Part shown: one piece after another, positions 1 through 6,583 of the stretch
Numbering within the stretch: position 1 is the first letter of the stretch
Layout: each line of letters starts with the position of its first letter
NCBI GenBank assembly: GCA_964636945.1
Contig: CAZWVH010000056.1
Coordinates: forward strand, 1-19,323
Direction: 5' to 3'
DNA: 19,323 bases
Source: CAZADA01 sp964636945
GTDB taxonomy: Bacteria; Pseudomonadota; Alphaproteobacteria; Caulobacterales; Maricaulaceae
The notes under the pieces: model-generated
Database searches by the model: none
The model's input: the letters and a program-made list of their open reading frames with translations, nothing else
Told to the model about the DNA's origin: nothing
Translations under genes and position numbers: made by a program

Positions 1-11
1 AGGCTGATGCC

Positions 12-317
12 ATGAACAAGAAAAAAAGCCGCGAGCGTCGCGACACAACTTACTCAAAAGACGACCTAACAGTGTTCGTAAGACTGCGCGTGGACCGAAG
101 GGCTTATGAGTTTGCGCGCTCGTGGGCGGCGTTTCATGCGATGGCCGACCCCAAAGGCACGGCAGAAGATCATCTAGAAGGTTACTTGAACGCAACGCTC
201 GCGAGAGCAATGGCGGATGCCAACTGGCAGCCGCCAAAAGAGATCGAGGCTCTGTATCCGGCGGTAGCAGCCAGAGTCACCAGTGAAAATAATTTTGATG
301 ACGAGGTGCCGTTCTAG
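12..317 (+). CDS. Small hypothetical protein of the mobile element
   Basis: This 101-residue protein is not recognised. It begins with a very basic stretch (MNKKKSRERR) and ends acidic (NNFDDEVPF). The middle looks helical, with Arg, Ala and Tyr/Phe-rich segments and a conserved-looking VRLRVDRRAYEFARSW segment. No membrane segment or signal peptide is visible. A purine-rich AGG at the window's first bases sits at a usable distance from the ATG, but the region upstream is cut off, so an earlier start cannot be excluded. It lies 54 bp before the next small gene and points the same way as the recombinase. Basic N-terminus and position would fit a small nucleic-acid-associated accessory protein, but that is inference only. 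Confidence 0.6.
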   Translation: MNKKKSRERRDTTYSKDDLTVFVRLRVDRRAYEFARSWAAFHAMADPKGTAEDHLEGYLNATLARAMADANWQPPKEIEALYPAVAARVTSENNFDDEVPF

Positions 318-371
318 TCACCGAAGTTTGTAGACGAACAACTATTAGTGGTAAAATGGAGTTAGGTATAC

Positions 372-686
372 ATGACACCTTTCTCCGGAAAGACTGAAGG
401 AGATGCAAGAAAAAAAACTGTCAGCGCTAATGGAATGCAGCTGAACAAAGACTTTTGCGCATCCACAAAACCAGCGCTGAAAATTGATATCGAAAAGTAC
501 CAGGCCATGCTCGATGAGCCCGGCCTGAGTGAAGCACAAAAGAAAAAGCTTCTCGAAGCTTTGTGGTCGATTGTCATCGGCTTCGTTGAGCTCGGCTTCG
601 ATGTCCATCCGCTTCAAGACGTTTGTGGAAAAGATCATCAATCAAATGAAAAATTAGAATTCGACGCGTTTGATGATGTAAAATGA
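372..686 (+). CDS. Small conserved hypothetical protein upstream of the recombinase
   Basis: This is a 104-residue protein with no known domain that I can name. Its centre (roughly residues 37-81) contains IDIEKYQAML, then LSEAQKKKLLEALWSIV, then GFVELGFDVHPLQ. From memory, this pattern of a short helical protein ending in a 'WSI..FVELGFxVHP' segment often sits directly before large serine recombinases in alphaproteobacterial elements; no search was run. No signal peptide or certain membrane helix is seen, although WSIVIGFVEL is hydrophobic. A GGAG lies about 12 bases before the ATG at 372. A later in-frame ATG (codon 22) would still keep the conserved part. The stop is 28 bp before the recombinase start, so the two are probably co-transcribed, and a role with the recombinase is plausible but unproven. 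Confidence 0.65.
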   Translation: MTPFSGKTEGDARKKTVSANGMQLNKDFCASTKPALKIDIEKYQAMLDEPGLSEAQKKKLLEALWSIVIGFVELGFDVHPLQDVCGKDHQSNEKLEFDAFDDVK

Positions 687-714
687 CACCAAAAATAATG
701 TGATGGAATAAGCT

Positions 715-2385
715 ATGAGTTACGAGCCAAATAGAGAAAAAGAGATACACAAGGCAGTTGTTTATTGTCGTGTATCTAGCGCCAAGCAAACGGTTCGTGG
801 CGATGGGCTGGGATCGCAAGAAACGCGATGTCGTGAGTTTGCCAAGTACAAAGGGTATGATGTTGTTGAGGTGTTCAGCGACGACACGTCAGGAAGCCTC
901 ACGACACGGCCCGGCATGCAGGCGATGCTGGGCTACTTGAAGGCCCACCGGAAGAACGAGCAGCATGCGGTGATTATTGACGACATCAGCCGCCTCGCGC
1001 GCGGCCTGATGGCGCATTTCGAGCTGCGCGTGAAGATTAGCGACGCGGGCGGTGTGCTTGTCAGTCCTTCCATCGAATTCGGCGAGGACTCGGATTCGCA
1101 ATTGGTTGAAAACCTGCTTGCTTCAGTGTCACAGCACCAGCGCCAGAAAAACGGCGAGCAAACCGTGAACCGGATGCGGGCGCGTGTGCAAAACGGTTAT
1201 TGGGTTTTCCAAGCCCCTGTCGGCTATCGCTATGAGCGCGTCAGCGGCCACGGCAAGCTACTGGTGCGCGACGAACCGAAGGCAACCACCTTGCAAGAAG
1301 CGCTGGAGGGCTACGCCTCGGGCCGCTTCCAAACGCAGGTTGAAGTTAAACGTTTCCTAGAACGGCAACCTGCGTTTCCGAAGGACCTGCCGAACGGCGA
1401 AATACGAAATCAGCGGATCGCCGACATCCTTACCCGGTCCGTCTACGCTGGTTACGTTGAAGCGCCGAACTGGAATGTTAGTCTGCGCAAAGGCAAGCAC
1501 GAAGGCCTTATCAGCTTTGAGACCTTTGAGAAGATTCAGACGAGGCTGAAAGGAACCGCAAAGGCTCCCGCCCGCAAGGACATTCATGCTGACTTTCCAC
1601 TGCGCGGGTTCGTCCTTTGCAATGATTGCGGCAAGCCACTGACAGCTTGCTGGTCGAAGAGTAAGACCGGAAAGAAGCACCCTTATTATCTATGCCCGAC
1701 TAAGGGCTGCGAGAGCTACCGCAAGTCTATCCGACGGGACGAATTGGAGGGTGCTTTTGAGGAGCTTCTGCAGCGCCTGGAGCCGAGCAAAAGCCTCTTC
1801 GATATCGTAAAGGCCATGTTCCGCGACGCGTGGAACATGAAGCTGTTGCAGGTGAAATCGGACGCGAAGGAACTGGAACGGCAAAAGGCTGACCTCGAAA
1901 AGCAGATTGAAACGCTCCTGGAGCGGATCATCGAGACCGACAACTTGTCTGTTGTGAAAGCTTACGAGTCCAAGATCGCCAAGTTGGAGCGAAGCAAGGC
2001 ACTAGTTGAAGAACATATCCTGTCTGCGGGCAAACCGCAGCATACCCTGGAAGAGTCGTTCGAACTCGCCATGCGATTCTTATCAAGCCCCTGGAAAATT
2101 TGGGAAAATGGCGACTTGCTCTGGAAAAAAACGGTGTTGAGGTTGGCGTTTAGCGAGCCGATCAGTAACTGCCGGAAACACGGACTTCGAACCCCACTTT
2201 TAGCCTTTCCGTTCAGGGCTTTAGCGGGTTTTCAGCTCAACAATTGCGAGATGGCGCACCGGGGAAGATTCGAACTCCCGACCCCCAGATTCGTAGTCTG
2301 GTGCTCTATCCAGCTGAGCTACCGGTGCATGCGGCCAATGGCGCGAGCCGCTGTGCTAACGACGATTGGCGCGAAACGCAAGTGA
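715..2385 (+). CDS. Large serine recombinase (site-specific integrase), C-terminus read from host tRNA region
   Basis: This is a 556-residue large serine recombinase that cuts and joins DNA at attachment sites through a serine-DNA intermediate. The catalytic domain spans about residues 13-155, with YCRVSS (catalytic Ser21) and DDISRLAR (Arg93, Arg96) corresponding to the resolvase active-site arginines. The 'recombinase' domain follows (GYWVFQAPVGYRYE, from about 161). Next comes a zinc ribbon with Cys302, Cys305, Cys327 and Cys332, then a coiled coil at about 375-435. All parts of the family are present, so the enzyme looks intact. From about residue 513 the frame is antisense to tRNA-Arg(ACG); it passes the whole tRNA and stops 57 bp beyond it. 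These last ~44 residues are therefore at least partly host-derived. The ATG at 715 has only a weak Shine-Dalgarno. Chromosomal insertion specificity for the tRNA is inferred from this arrangement. Confidence 0.9.
   Translation: MSYEPNREKEIHKAVVYCRVSSAKQTVRGDGLGSQETRCREFAKYKGYDVVEVFSDDTSGSLTTRPGMQAMLGYLKAHRKNEQHAVIIDDISRLARGLMAHFELRVKISDAGGVLVSPSIEFGEDSDSQLVENLLASVSQHQRQKNGEQTVNRMRARVQNGYWVFQAPVGYRYERVSGHGKLLVRDEPKATTLQEALEGYASGRFQTQVEVKRFLERQPAFPKDLPNGEIRNQRIADILTRSVYAGYVEAPNWNVSLRKGKHEGLISFETFEKIQTRLKGTAKAPARKDIHADFPLRGFVLCNDCGKPLTACWSKSKTGKKHPYYLCPTKGCESYRKSIRRDELEGAFEELLQRLEPSKSLFDIVKAMFRDAWNMKLLQVKSDAKELERQKADLEKQIETLLERIIETDNLSVVKAYESKIAKLERSKALVEEHILSAGKPQHTLEESFELAMRFLSSPWKIWENGDLLWKKTVLRLAFSEPISNCRKHGLRTPLLAFPFRALAGFQLNNCEMAHRGRFELPTPRFVVWCSIQLSYRCMRPMARAAVLTTIGAKRK
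2252..2328 (-). tRNA. tRNA-Arg (anticodon ACG)
   Basis: Read on the minus strand, the 77 bases fold as a standard cloverleaf. The seven-pair acceptor stem GCACCGG/CCGGTGC is perfect, and there is a D arm GCTC/GAGC and an anticodon stem CCAGA/TCTGG around loop CTACGAA. The variable loop is 5 bases, and the T arm GGGAG-TTCGAAT-CTTCC has one G-T pair. The discriminator is G, and CCA is encoded at the 3' end (2252-2254). The anticodon is ACG, whose A34 is normally converted to inosine by TadA to read CGU/CGC/CGA. The 3' end faces the serine recombinase, so the element appears to have integrated at or inside this gene and to leave it functional. Confidence 0.97.
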
Positions 2386-2625
2386 CAAGCGCGCCGGCGC
2401 GCCAACGCCCGCCCGCTCGTCGATGGCCGCCAGCTTATCAGGACGCGCGTTGCACGACCAGCCGACCCATGACCAATGATTGGACTGAAAATGAAACCAA
2501 ACACTCGCGGCCGCTCGATGCGTGATTATGCCATCAGTTTTGTGCCACAATGAGAATATGGCCAAACCCATACAAAATAGGCAGAATCATGGCAAGTCTC
2601 CAAAAATTATCCCTTTATGGACACA

Positions 2626-2653
2626 TTGATATTAACCACTCATTAACCACAAT
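2626..2653 (+). promoter_or_regulatory. Possible promoter of the outer-membrane protein gene, overlapped by the CtrA box
   Basis: TTGATA at 2626-2631 matches the -35 consensus at five of six bases. CACAAT at 2648-2653 matches -10 at four of six, with a 16-bp spacer. The spacer is almost entirely filled by the CtrA box, so CtrA binding here would be expected to block RNA polymerase, that is, to repress. The leader would be about 80 bases. If the real start is further downstream, CtrA could instead activate. The promoter call itself is weak and made by eye. Confidence 0.3.
2632..2647 (+). promoter_or_regulatory. CtrA-binding box (TTAA-N7-TTAAC)
   Basis: The sequence TTAACCACTCATTAAC matches the established CtrA consensus TTAA-N7-TTAAC without a mismatch. 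It also appears as a direct repeat of ATTAACCAC at 2631-2639 and 2642-2650, eleven bases apart, or one helical turn. CtrA is the cell-cycle response regulator of Caulobacterales, Hyphomonadaceae, Rhizobiales and relatives. The box is 92 bp before the ATG of the outer-membrane barrel gene, in non-coding A/T-rich DNA. Binding is predicted, not shown. Confidence 0.65.
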
Positions 2654-2738
2654 CGCGCCACGAAACTGCTCAAACAGCATGCTCCCCTAGGGCTCGCACG
2701 CTGAATACTAAGGCTTCATTGAATTGTGGGAGTTGAGC

Positions 2739-3305
2739 ATGAGGGGATGGAATACTGCGGGAATCGCGGTGGGCGCACTGCTGACGGCTTGGACGGCCGC
2801 CAGCGCTTGCGCCCAAGATCGAACGGCCAATCGCGGCTGGTATGGTGAAATCGGCGGCGCTTATATCTCTGAGGATGATTTCAACACTTCTGGCGTCAAT
2901 GGCCGTTTGGGTTATGCGTTTGGCACGTCGTCGGGGCTCAGCGGCATTATCGATGCGGTGGCTCTGGAAAGCGAAGTGTTTTACGGCATTTTCGGAGAGA
3001 CCCAGGAAAGCTCCTTTGGCGATGTCGAGGCTGAAATCGAATACGCCGTGTCGGGCAGCGTGCGGGCGGTGAATTCAATCACCGATCGGTTTGATGCGTT
3101 TGCGCGCCTGGGCGTGTCTTACGCCTCCGCCGAAGTTGATGTGGACTCCCAATTCGAGGTGTTCGACGACAGCAACTCCGACACTGATTTGATGTTCGGC
3201 GTGGGCGGGGCGTTTCGATTCAATTGGGCCACTGCGTTGCGCGGCGACTTTACGCTCCAAAATGATCTCGAGGTGTATTCGCTGACCATTCACCGCGAAT
3301 TCTAA
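2739..3305 (+). CDS. Small outer-membrane beta-barrel protein
   Basis: This is a 188-residue predicted outer-membrane protein of the porin/OmpA-barrel type. A Sec signal peptide covers residues 1-25 with likely cleavage after ACA before Gln26. The mature part has alternating polar/hydrophobic strands typical of an eight-strand barrel (GWYGEIGGAYI, GRLGYAFG, FDAFARLGVSYASAEV, DLMFGVGGAFRF). It ends in ...LTIHREF with a terminal Phe, the usual BAM recognition feature. An acidic loop lies near DVDSQFEVFDDSNSDTD. I chose ATG 2739, not TTG 2724, because GGAG at 2729-2732 sits six bases before it. No pore or ligand specificity can be read from the sequence. Its upstream region carries a CtrA box, suggesting cell-cycle control. 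Confidence 0.8.
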   Translation: MRGWNTAGIAVGALLTAWTAASACAQDRTANRGWYGEIGGAYISEDDFNTSGVNGRLGYAFGTSSGLSGIIDAVALESEVFYGIFGETQESSFGDVEAEIEYAVSGSVRAVNSITDRFDAFARLGVSYASAEVDVDSQFEVFDDSNSDTDLMFGVGGAFRFNWATALRGDFTLQNDLEVYSLTIHREF

Positions 3306-3376
3306 ATCGAAAGCAAACCTCGCCGCCTTCAGCGCTGGGGTTCACTGATTGCCATCGCCGAGGGGAGCTCACACTC

Positions 3377-5089
3377 ATGGTCCAACAACGAGGCTCGATC
3401 AAGCCAGTTTGGCGATCCGCCACAATGGCCTTGGCGTTGCTCGGGCTGTTCGCGTGCAGCGGCGGCTCAGACGACGCCCCCGCTGCGCCGGCAGGTACGG
3501 TCCAACCCTTGGCGATTGACCGGCCCACACCCGAAGAGGCCGCCCGGTTCTTAACCTCCGCAACGTTTGGCCCCACCGAGTATGACATCAATCGGCTGGT
3601 GCAAATTGGCTATTCCGCCTGGTTTCGCGAACAATTCAACGTCGCCATTACGGGCATCGTCACCCAATTGCCGCTGGACGCCGACTATGACGACACCCTG
3701 AATGGCTGGTGGACCAACGCGGTGTATGGACAAGACCAACTGCGTCAGCGCGCCGCCTTTGCCATGTCGCAGATTTTTGTGGTCTCCGCTGCCGACGACA
3801 GCCTGCAAGATCGCGGTCAAGTGCTTGGCCAACACATGGACGTGCTCCAGCGCTACGCCTTTGGCGACTACCATGACCTGCTCACGGAGATCACCTACAG
3901 CCCGGCCATGGGTATTTATTTGACCTATATGGGCAATGAAAAAGCTGATGTGAATCAGGGCTCCATGCCCGATGAGAACTACGCGCGCGAACTCTTGCAG
4001 CTGTTTACAATCGGTCTCGTGGAGCTCAATCCAGACGGCACGCCGCGACTTGACCCGCAAGGGCGGCCGATCGAGACTTTCGACAATATGGACATCACTG
4101 GCCTGGCCAAGGTGTTTACGGGCCTCTGGTGGTCTGGCCTCGAATTTCGACGGGACCAAAACCAAGTCACGCCGGTGATTGAACTGCGGCCCATGACCAT
4201 GAATGACGAGGCCCACTCCACCGCAGAGAAAAGCTTCCTTGGACTCACCATCCCCTCCAGCACGCCCGGCGATGAGAGCATCGACAGGGCGCTGGCGCAT
4301 CTGGCTGATCATCCCAACACGGCGCCGTTTATCGCGCGCCAACTGATCCAGCGCATGGTGACGAGCAATCCGTCGCCACAATACATTGAGCGCGTGGCCA
4401 CGGCCTTTGACGATGGCATTGTCGCCCTGCCCGACGGTTCGGCGGTGGGAACTGGCGAGCGCGGAGATTTGCGTGCTGTGTTTGTGGCGGTTCTCCTCGA
4501 TCCTGAGGCGCTCGATCCTTCCACGGCCGGCGACCCCACCTTCGGCAAGATCCGCGAACCTGTCGTGCGCTTCGCGCATTGGGCGCGGGCGTTCAAGGTG
4601 AATTCGGCCAACGGCTCAGCCTCAAGCCAAATCCGGCAATTGTACCGGCCAGATCGACTGAACCAGCAGCCATTTTACTCCCCGTCCGTGTTCAACTTTT
4701 ATCGACCAGGATATGTGGCCCCAGGCACGCAAACCGCGGCGGCGGGCCTGGTCGCTCCCGAACTTCAGATCACCGATAGCAATAGCGTGATCGGCTATGT
4801 CAATTTCATGGAGGACTATGTGCTCCGAGACTTTGACAATGCGGGGAGCAACCCCGTGTTTGTGCCCAGTTACGCCGATGAGTTGGCTTTGGTCGATACG
4901 CCCGAAGCGCTGTTGGACAAACTCGACCTGGTGTTGATGTCGGGGCGCATGCGCCAAGCGACACGGGATCGGATCCTCAATGCCATGAACGCCGTTGAAT
5001 CGAGTGATCCCGAGGTGGCCCGACTACGGCGGGTCCATGTGGCCGTCCTGATGGCGGTGACGTCCCCTGAATTTCTTGTTCAATCCTAG
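3377..5089 (+). CDS. DUF1800 family lipoprotein
   Basis: This 570-residue member of the DUF1800 family has no established biochemical function. The N-terminus has a hydrophobic stretch and a lipobox-like LFAC, with Cys27 as the likely lipidated residue (Phe at -2 is unusual), followed by a Ser/Gly/Asp/Pro-rich linker. Family features are clear: TPEEAARFLTSATFGPT near 51-67, LRQRAAFAMSQIFVVS near 122-137, and DENYARELLQLFTIGL near 199-214. The late motif QQPFYSPSVFNFYRPGY is also present. AGGGGAG lies nine bases before ATG 3377. The gene is 13 bp ahead of a DUF1501 gene, its usual partner in many proteobacteria and planctomycetes. The pair is therefore probably co-transcribed and acts in the periplasm or at the outer membrane. 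A long open frame on the opposite strand is a shadow. Confidence 0.9.
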   Translation: MVQQRGSIKPVWRSATMALALLGLFACSGGSDDAPAAPAGTVQPLAIDRPTPEEAARFLTSATFGPTEYDINRLVQIGYSAWFREQFNVAITGIVTQLPLDADYDDTLNGWWTNAVYGQDQLRQRAAFAMSQIFVVSAADDSLQDRGQVLGQHMDVLQRYAFGDYHDLLTEITYSPAMGIYLTYMGNEKADVNQGSMPDENYARELLQLFTIGLVELNPDGTPRLDPQGRPIETFDNMDITGLAKVFTGLWWSGLEFRRDQNQVTPVIELRPMTMNDEAHSTAEKSFLGLTIPSSTPGDESIDRALAHLADHPNTAPFIARQLIQRMVTSNPSPQYIERVATAFDDGIVALPDGSAVGTGERGDLRAVFVAVLLDPEALDPSTAGDPTFGKIREPVVRFAHWARAFKVNSANGSASSQIRQLYRPDRLNQQPFYSPSVFNFYRPGYVAPGTQTAAAGLVAPELQITDSNSVIGYVNFMEDYVLRDFDNAGSNPVFVPSYADELALVDTPEALLDKLDLVLMSGRMRQATRDRILNAMNAVESSDPEVARLRRVHVAVLMAVTSPEFLVQS

Positions 5090-5102
5090 CGGAGAGCGCG
5101 CC

Positions 5103-6497
5103 ATGGCCATGGGTCCAGCAACACGACGCCAGTTTCTCAAATCCATGAGCGCGCTATCGGTTGGCGGCGCTGCGGGATTTGCGGCGAACCTCGCCGGCTT
5201 CAACGCTTTTGCGGCCGACGCCTCTGGCTATAAGGCGTTGGTTTGCGTTTTCTTCTATGGCGGACTGGACTGCCACGACACAGTCATTCCTTATGACCCC
5301 ACATCCTACAATCAATGGGCCGATATCCGCCGGCCCTTGGTGAATCAGTTTGGCGCCAATAGGTCACGCGCCAATCTTCTGCCGCTCACCGGCGCCGATA
5401 TTGGCGGGCGGAGCTTCGCCTTTCCGCCCCAATTCGGCGGCCTGCACGACTTGTATAATCAAGGCCGGCTCGCTGTGGTCGGCAATGTGGGCCCCTTGGT
5501 GGAACCGACCACCCGAACGGCGCTGAGAAACGGATTAGGCCGGCGTCCTGATCGCCTGTTTTCACACAATGACCAGCAATCCACGTGGATGGCGTCTGAA
5601 CCGGAGGGCGCGCGTTATGGCTGGGGCGGCCGGCTCGCGGATGTGATGATCACCGCCGGTGCGAATCCAGCCGCCACATTCACCGCCGTGTCGAGCTCAG
5701 GCAATGCTGTGTTCTTATCCGGCGAATATGTCCGTCCGTTCCAAGTGGGCCGTCGAGGCGCCGCCACCATTTCAAGCTCGAGCCAAAACCGGTTCCTCGG
5801 CTCGAATGTGCTTCCCGGCGTGTTGGACGAGCACTTCCGCGATCTTGGCGCCAATACAAACAATCTCTTCCAGCAAGACATGATCAATGCGCGCCGCCGC
5901 GCGCTGGACGCCAATGAGGACCTCGCCTTCGCGTTGGAGACGCCCTCGACCACCACAACCCCGTTCCCTCAATCGCGTCTTGGCGGACAATTGTCGGTTG
6001 TGGCGCAAATGATCGCCCAGCAGAATTTGCTCCAAGTCAATCGTCAGGTCTTCTTTGTCGCGATTGGCGGTTTCGATACGCATTCCGACCAAGCCAACGA
6101 CCTGACCCAGCGGCATATTGAAATCTCTAACGCCCTCACGGCGTTCTATTACACCCTGGATGAGCTGGGTGTGGCCGAAGATGTCACCACCTTCACCGCT
6201 TCTGACTTTGGGCGGACCTTGTTTATCAATGGCGACGGCACCGACCATGGCTGGGGTGGACACCATTTGGTCATGGGCGGCGCGGTGCAAGGCGGTCAAA
6301 TCTTGGGCGATATTCCTGAGCCAGCCTTCGATCATGAAGCTGACATCGGCGGCGGCCGCCTGATTCCCGCCGTGTCGGTTGACCAATACGCGGCAGCGCT
6401 TGGGCGATGGTTTGGACTGTCGGACGGTGAACTGGCTGATGCGCTTCCCGGCTTGTCCAATTTTGACGCCAACGGGCTAAACGGATTGTTCGTTTAG
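5103..6497 (+). CDS. DUF1501 family protein with Tat signal
   Basis: This is a 464-residue DUF1501 protein, related to the alkaline phosphatase/sulfatase fold and of unknown substrate. It starts with a twin-arginine signal: TRRQFLK (Arg8, Arg9), a weakly hydrophobic Ala/Gly-rich stretch and a likely cut after AFA near residue 37. That implies export in a folded state, possibly with a metal. Family motifs follow: VCVFFYGGLDCHDTVIPY near 47-64, FFVAIGGFDTHSD, TASDFGRTL at about 365-373 and DGTDHGWGGHH at 378-388. The last two carry the acidic and histidine residues expected for metal binding. I chose ATG 5103 because GGAGAG at 5091-5096 precedes it; the upstream TTG at 5076 overlaps the previous gene. 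The gene is linked to the DUF1800 lipoprotein. Confidence 0.9.
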   Translation: MAMGPATRRQFLKSMSALSVGGAAGFAANLAGFNAFAADASGYKALVCVFFYGGLDCHDTVIPYDPTSYNQWADIRRPLVNQFGANRSRANLLPLTGADIGGRSFAFPPQFGGLHDLYNQGRLAVVGNVGPLVEPTTRTALRNGLGRRPDRLFSHNDQQSTWMASEPEGARYGWGGRLADVMITAGANPAATFTAVSSSGNAVFLSGEYVRPFQVGRRGAATISSSSQNRFLGSNVLPGVLDEHFRDLGANTNNLFQQDMINARRRALDANEDLAFALETPSTTTTPFPQSRLGGQLSVVAQMIAQQNLLQVNRQVFFVAIGGFDTHSDQANDLTQRHIEISNALTAFYYTLDELGVAEDVTTFTASDFGRTLFINGDGTDHGWGGHHLVMGGAVQGGQILGDIPEPAFDHEADIGGGRLIPAVSVDQYAAALGRWFGLSDGELADALPGLSNFDANGLNGLFV

Positions 6498-6559
6498 AGA
6501 CGCGTTTTGGGATTCTGCGCGCGAGCTATGAGACTAAAGTCTATTGCATAGCAAACGCT

Positions 6560-6580
6560 GTTTCCGCTTTTCCTGGAAAC
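6560..6580. terminator. Weak stem-loop between convergent genes
   Basis: GTTTCC (6560-6565) can pair with GGAAAC (6575-6580) across a nine-base loop. It lies just before the stop of the minus-strand channel gene and 63 bp after the DUF1501 stop, a place where a bidirectional terminator would be useful. The stem is short and lacks a clear T-run on either side, so this is tentative. Confidence 0.25.
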
Positions 6581-6583
6581 GCT

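Larger units (their letters stand above)
1..2328. mobile_element. Right-hand end of a serine-recombinase integrative element inserted at tRNA-Arg
   Basis: The three left-most genes (two small unknowns and a large serine recombinase) run in one direction toward the 3' end of a tRNA-Arg gene. The recombinase reading frame enters that tRNA on the opposite strand, as expected for an element that recombines within a tRNA gene. The first 700 bases are clearly richer in A and T than the rest of the window (for example about 40% GC over 361-420), and codon choice differs from the chromosomal genes to the right. The left end and the partner attachment site lie outside the window. The exact junction inside or next to the tRNA cannot be placed without an uninterrupted relative. 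Whether it is a prophage, an ICE or a genomic island cannot be told from these genes. Confidence 0.6.
2386..2738. other. 353-bp non-coding region between tRNA/recombinase and the outer-membrane gene
   Basis: No convincing gene is seen here. The first part (2386-2410) is very GC-rich and contains the 14-bp perfect palindrome GCGCGCCGGCGCGC at 2389-2402. It would hold the tRNA-Arg promoter on the minus strand, but I could not assign clear -35/-10 boxes. From about 2520 the composition turns A/T-rich and includes a consensus CtrA box (2632-2647) and a possible promoter for the following gene. Short frames here lack ribosome sites and coding character. Confidence 0.7.

Noticed and set aside
403..425. 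A8 run in the small gene before the recombinase (also A7 in the first gene and near the recombinase end)
   Set aside because: Could suggest frameshifting, but each frame is open without it, no overlapping frame is coding, and A runs are common in this A/T-rich element end.
1..2250. Search for the partner attachment repeat of the tRNA 3' end within the window
   Set aside because: No second copy of the tRNA 3' segment was noticed; the left element end must be outside the window.
2389..2402. Perfect 14-bp palindrome GCGCGCCGGCGCGC just after the recombinase stop
   Set aside because: Could be a recombinase or regulator site, but alternating GC palindromes of this kind arise easily in GC-rich DNA and there is no second copy in the window.
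3551..4579. 342-codon open frame on the minus strand opposite the DUF1800 gene
   Set aside because: Its product resembles no family, it has no ribosome site, and it mirrors a gene with clear DUF1800 motifs. Long antisense frames are expected in GC-rich coding DNA.
5076..5102. TTG start upstream of the DUF1501 gene
   Set aside because: It would overlap the DUF1800 stop and put nine residues before the Tat signal; ATG 5103 has a good ribosome site.
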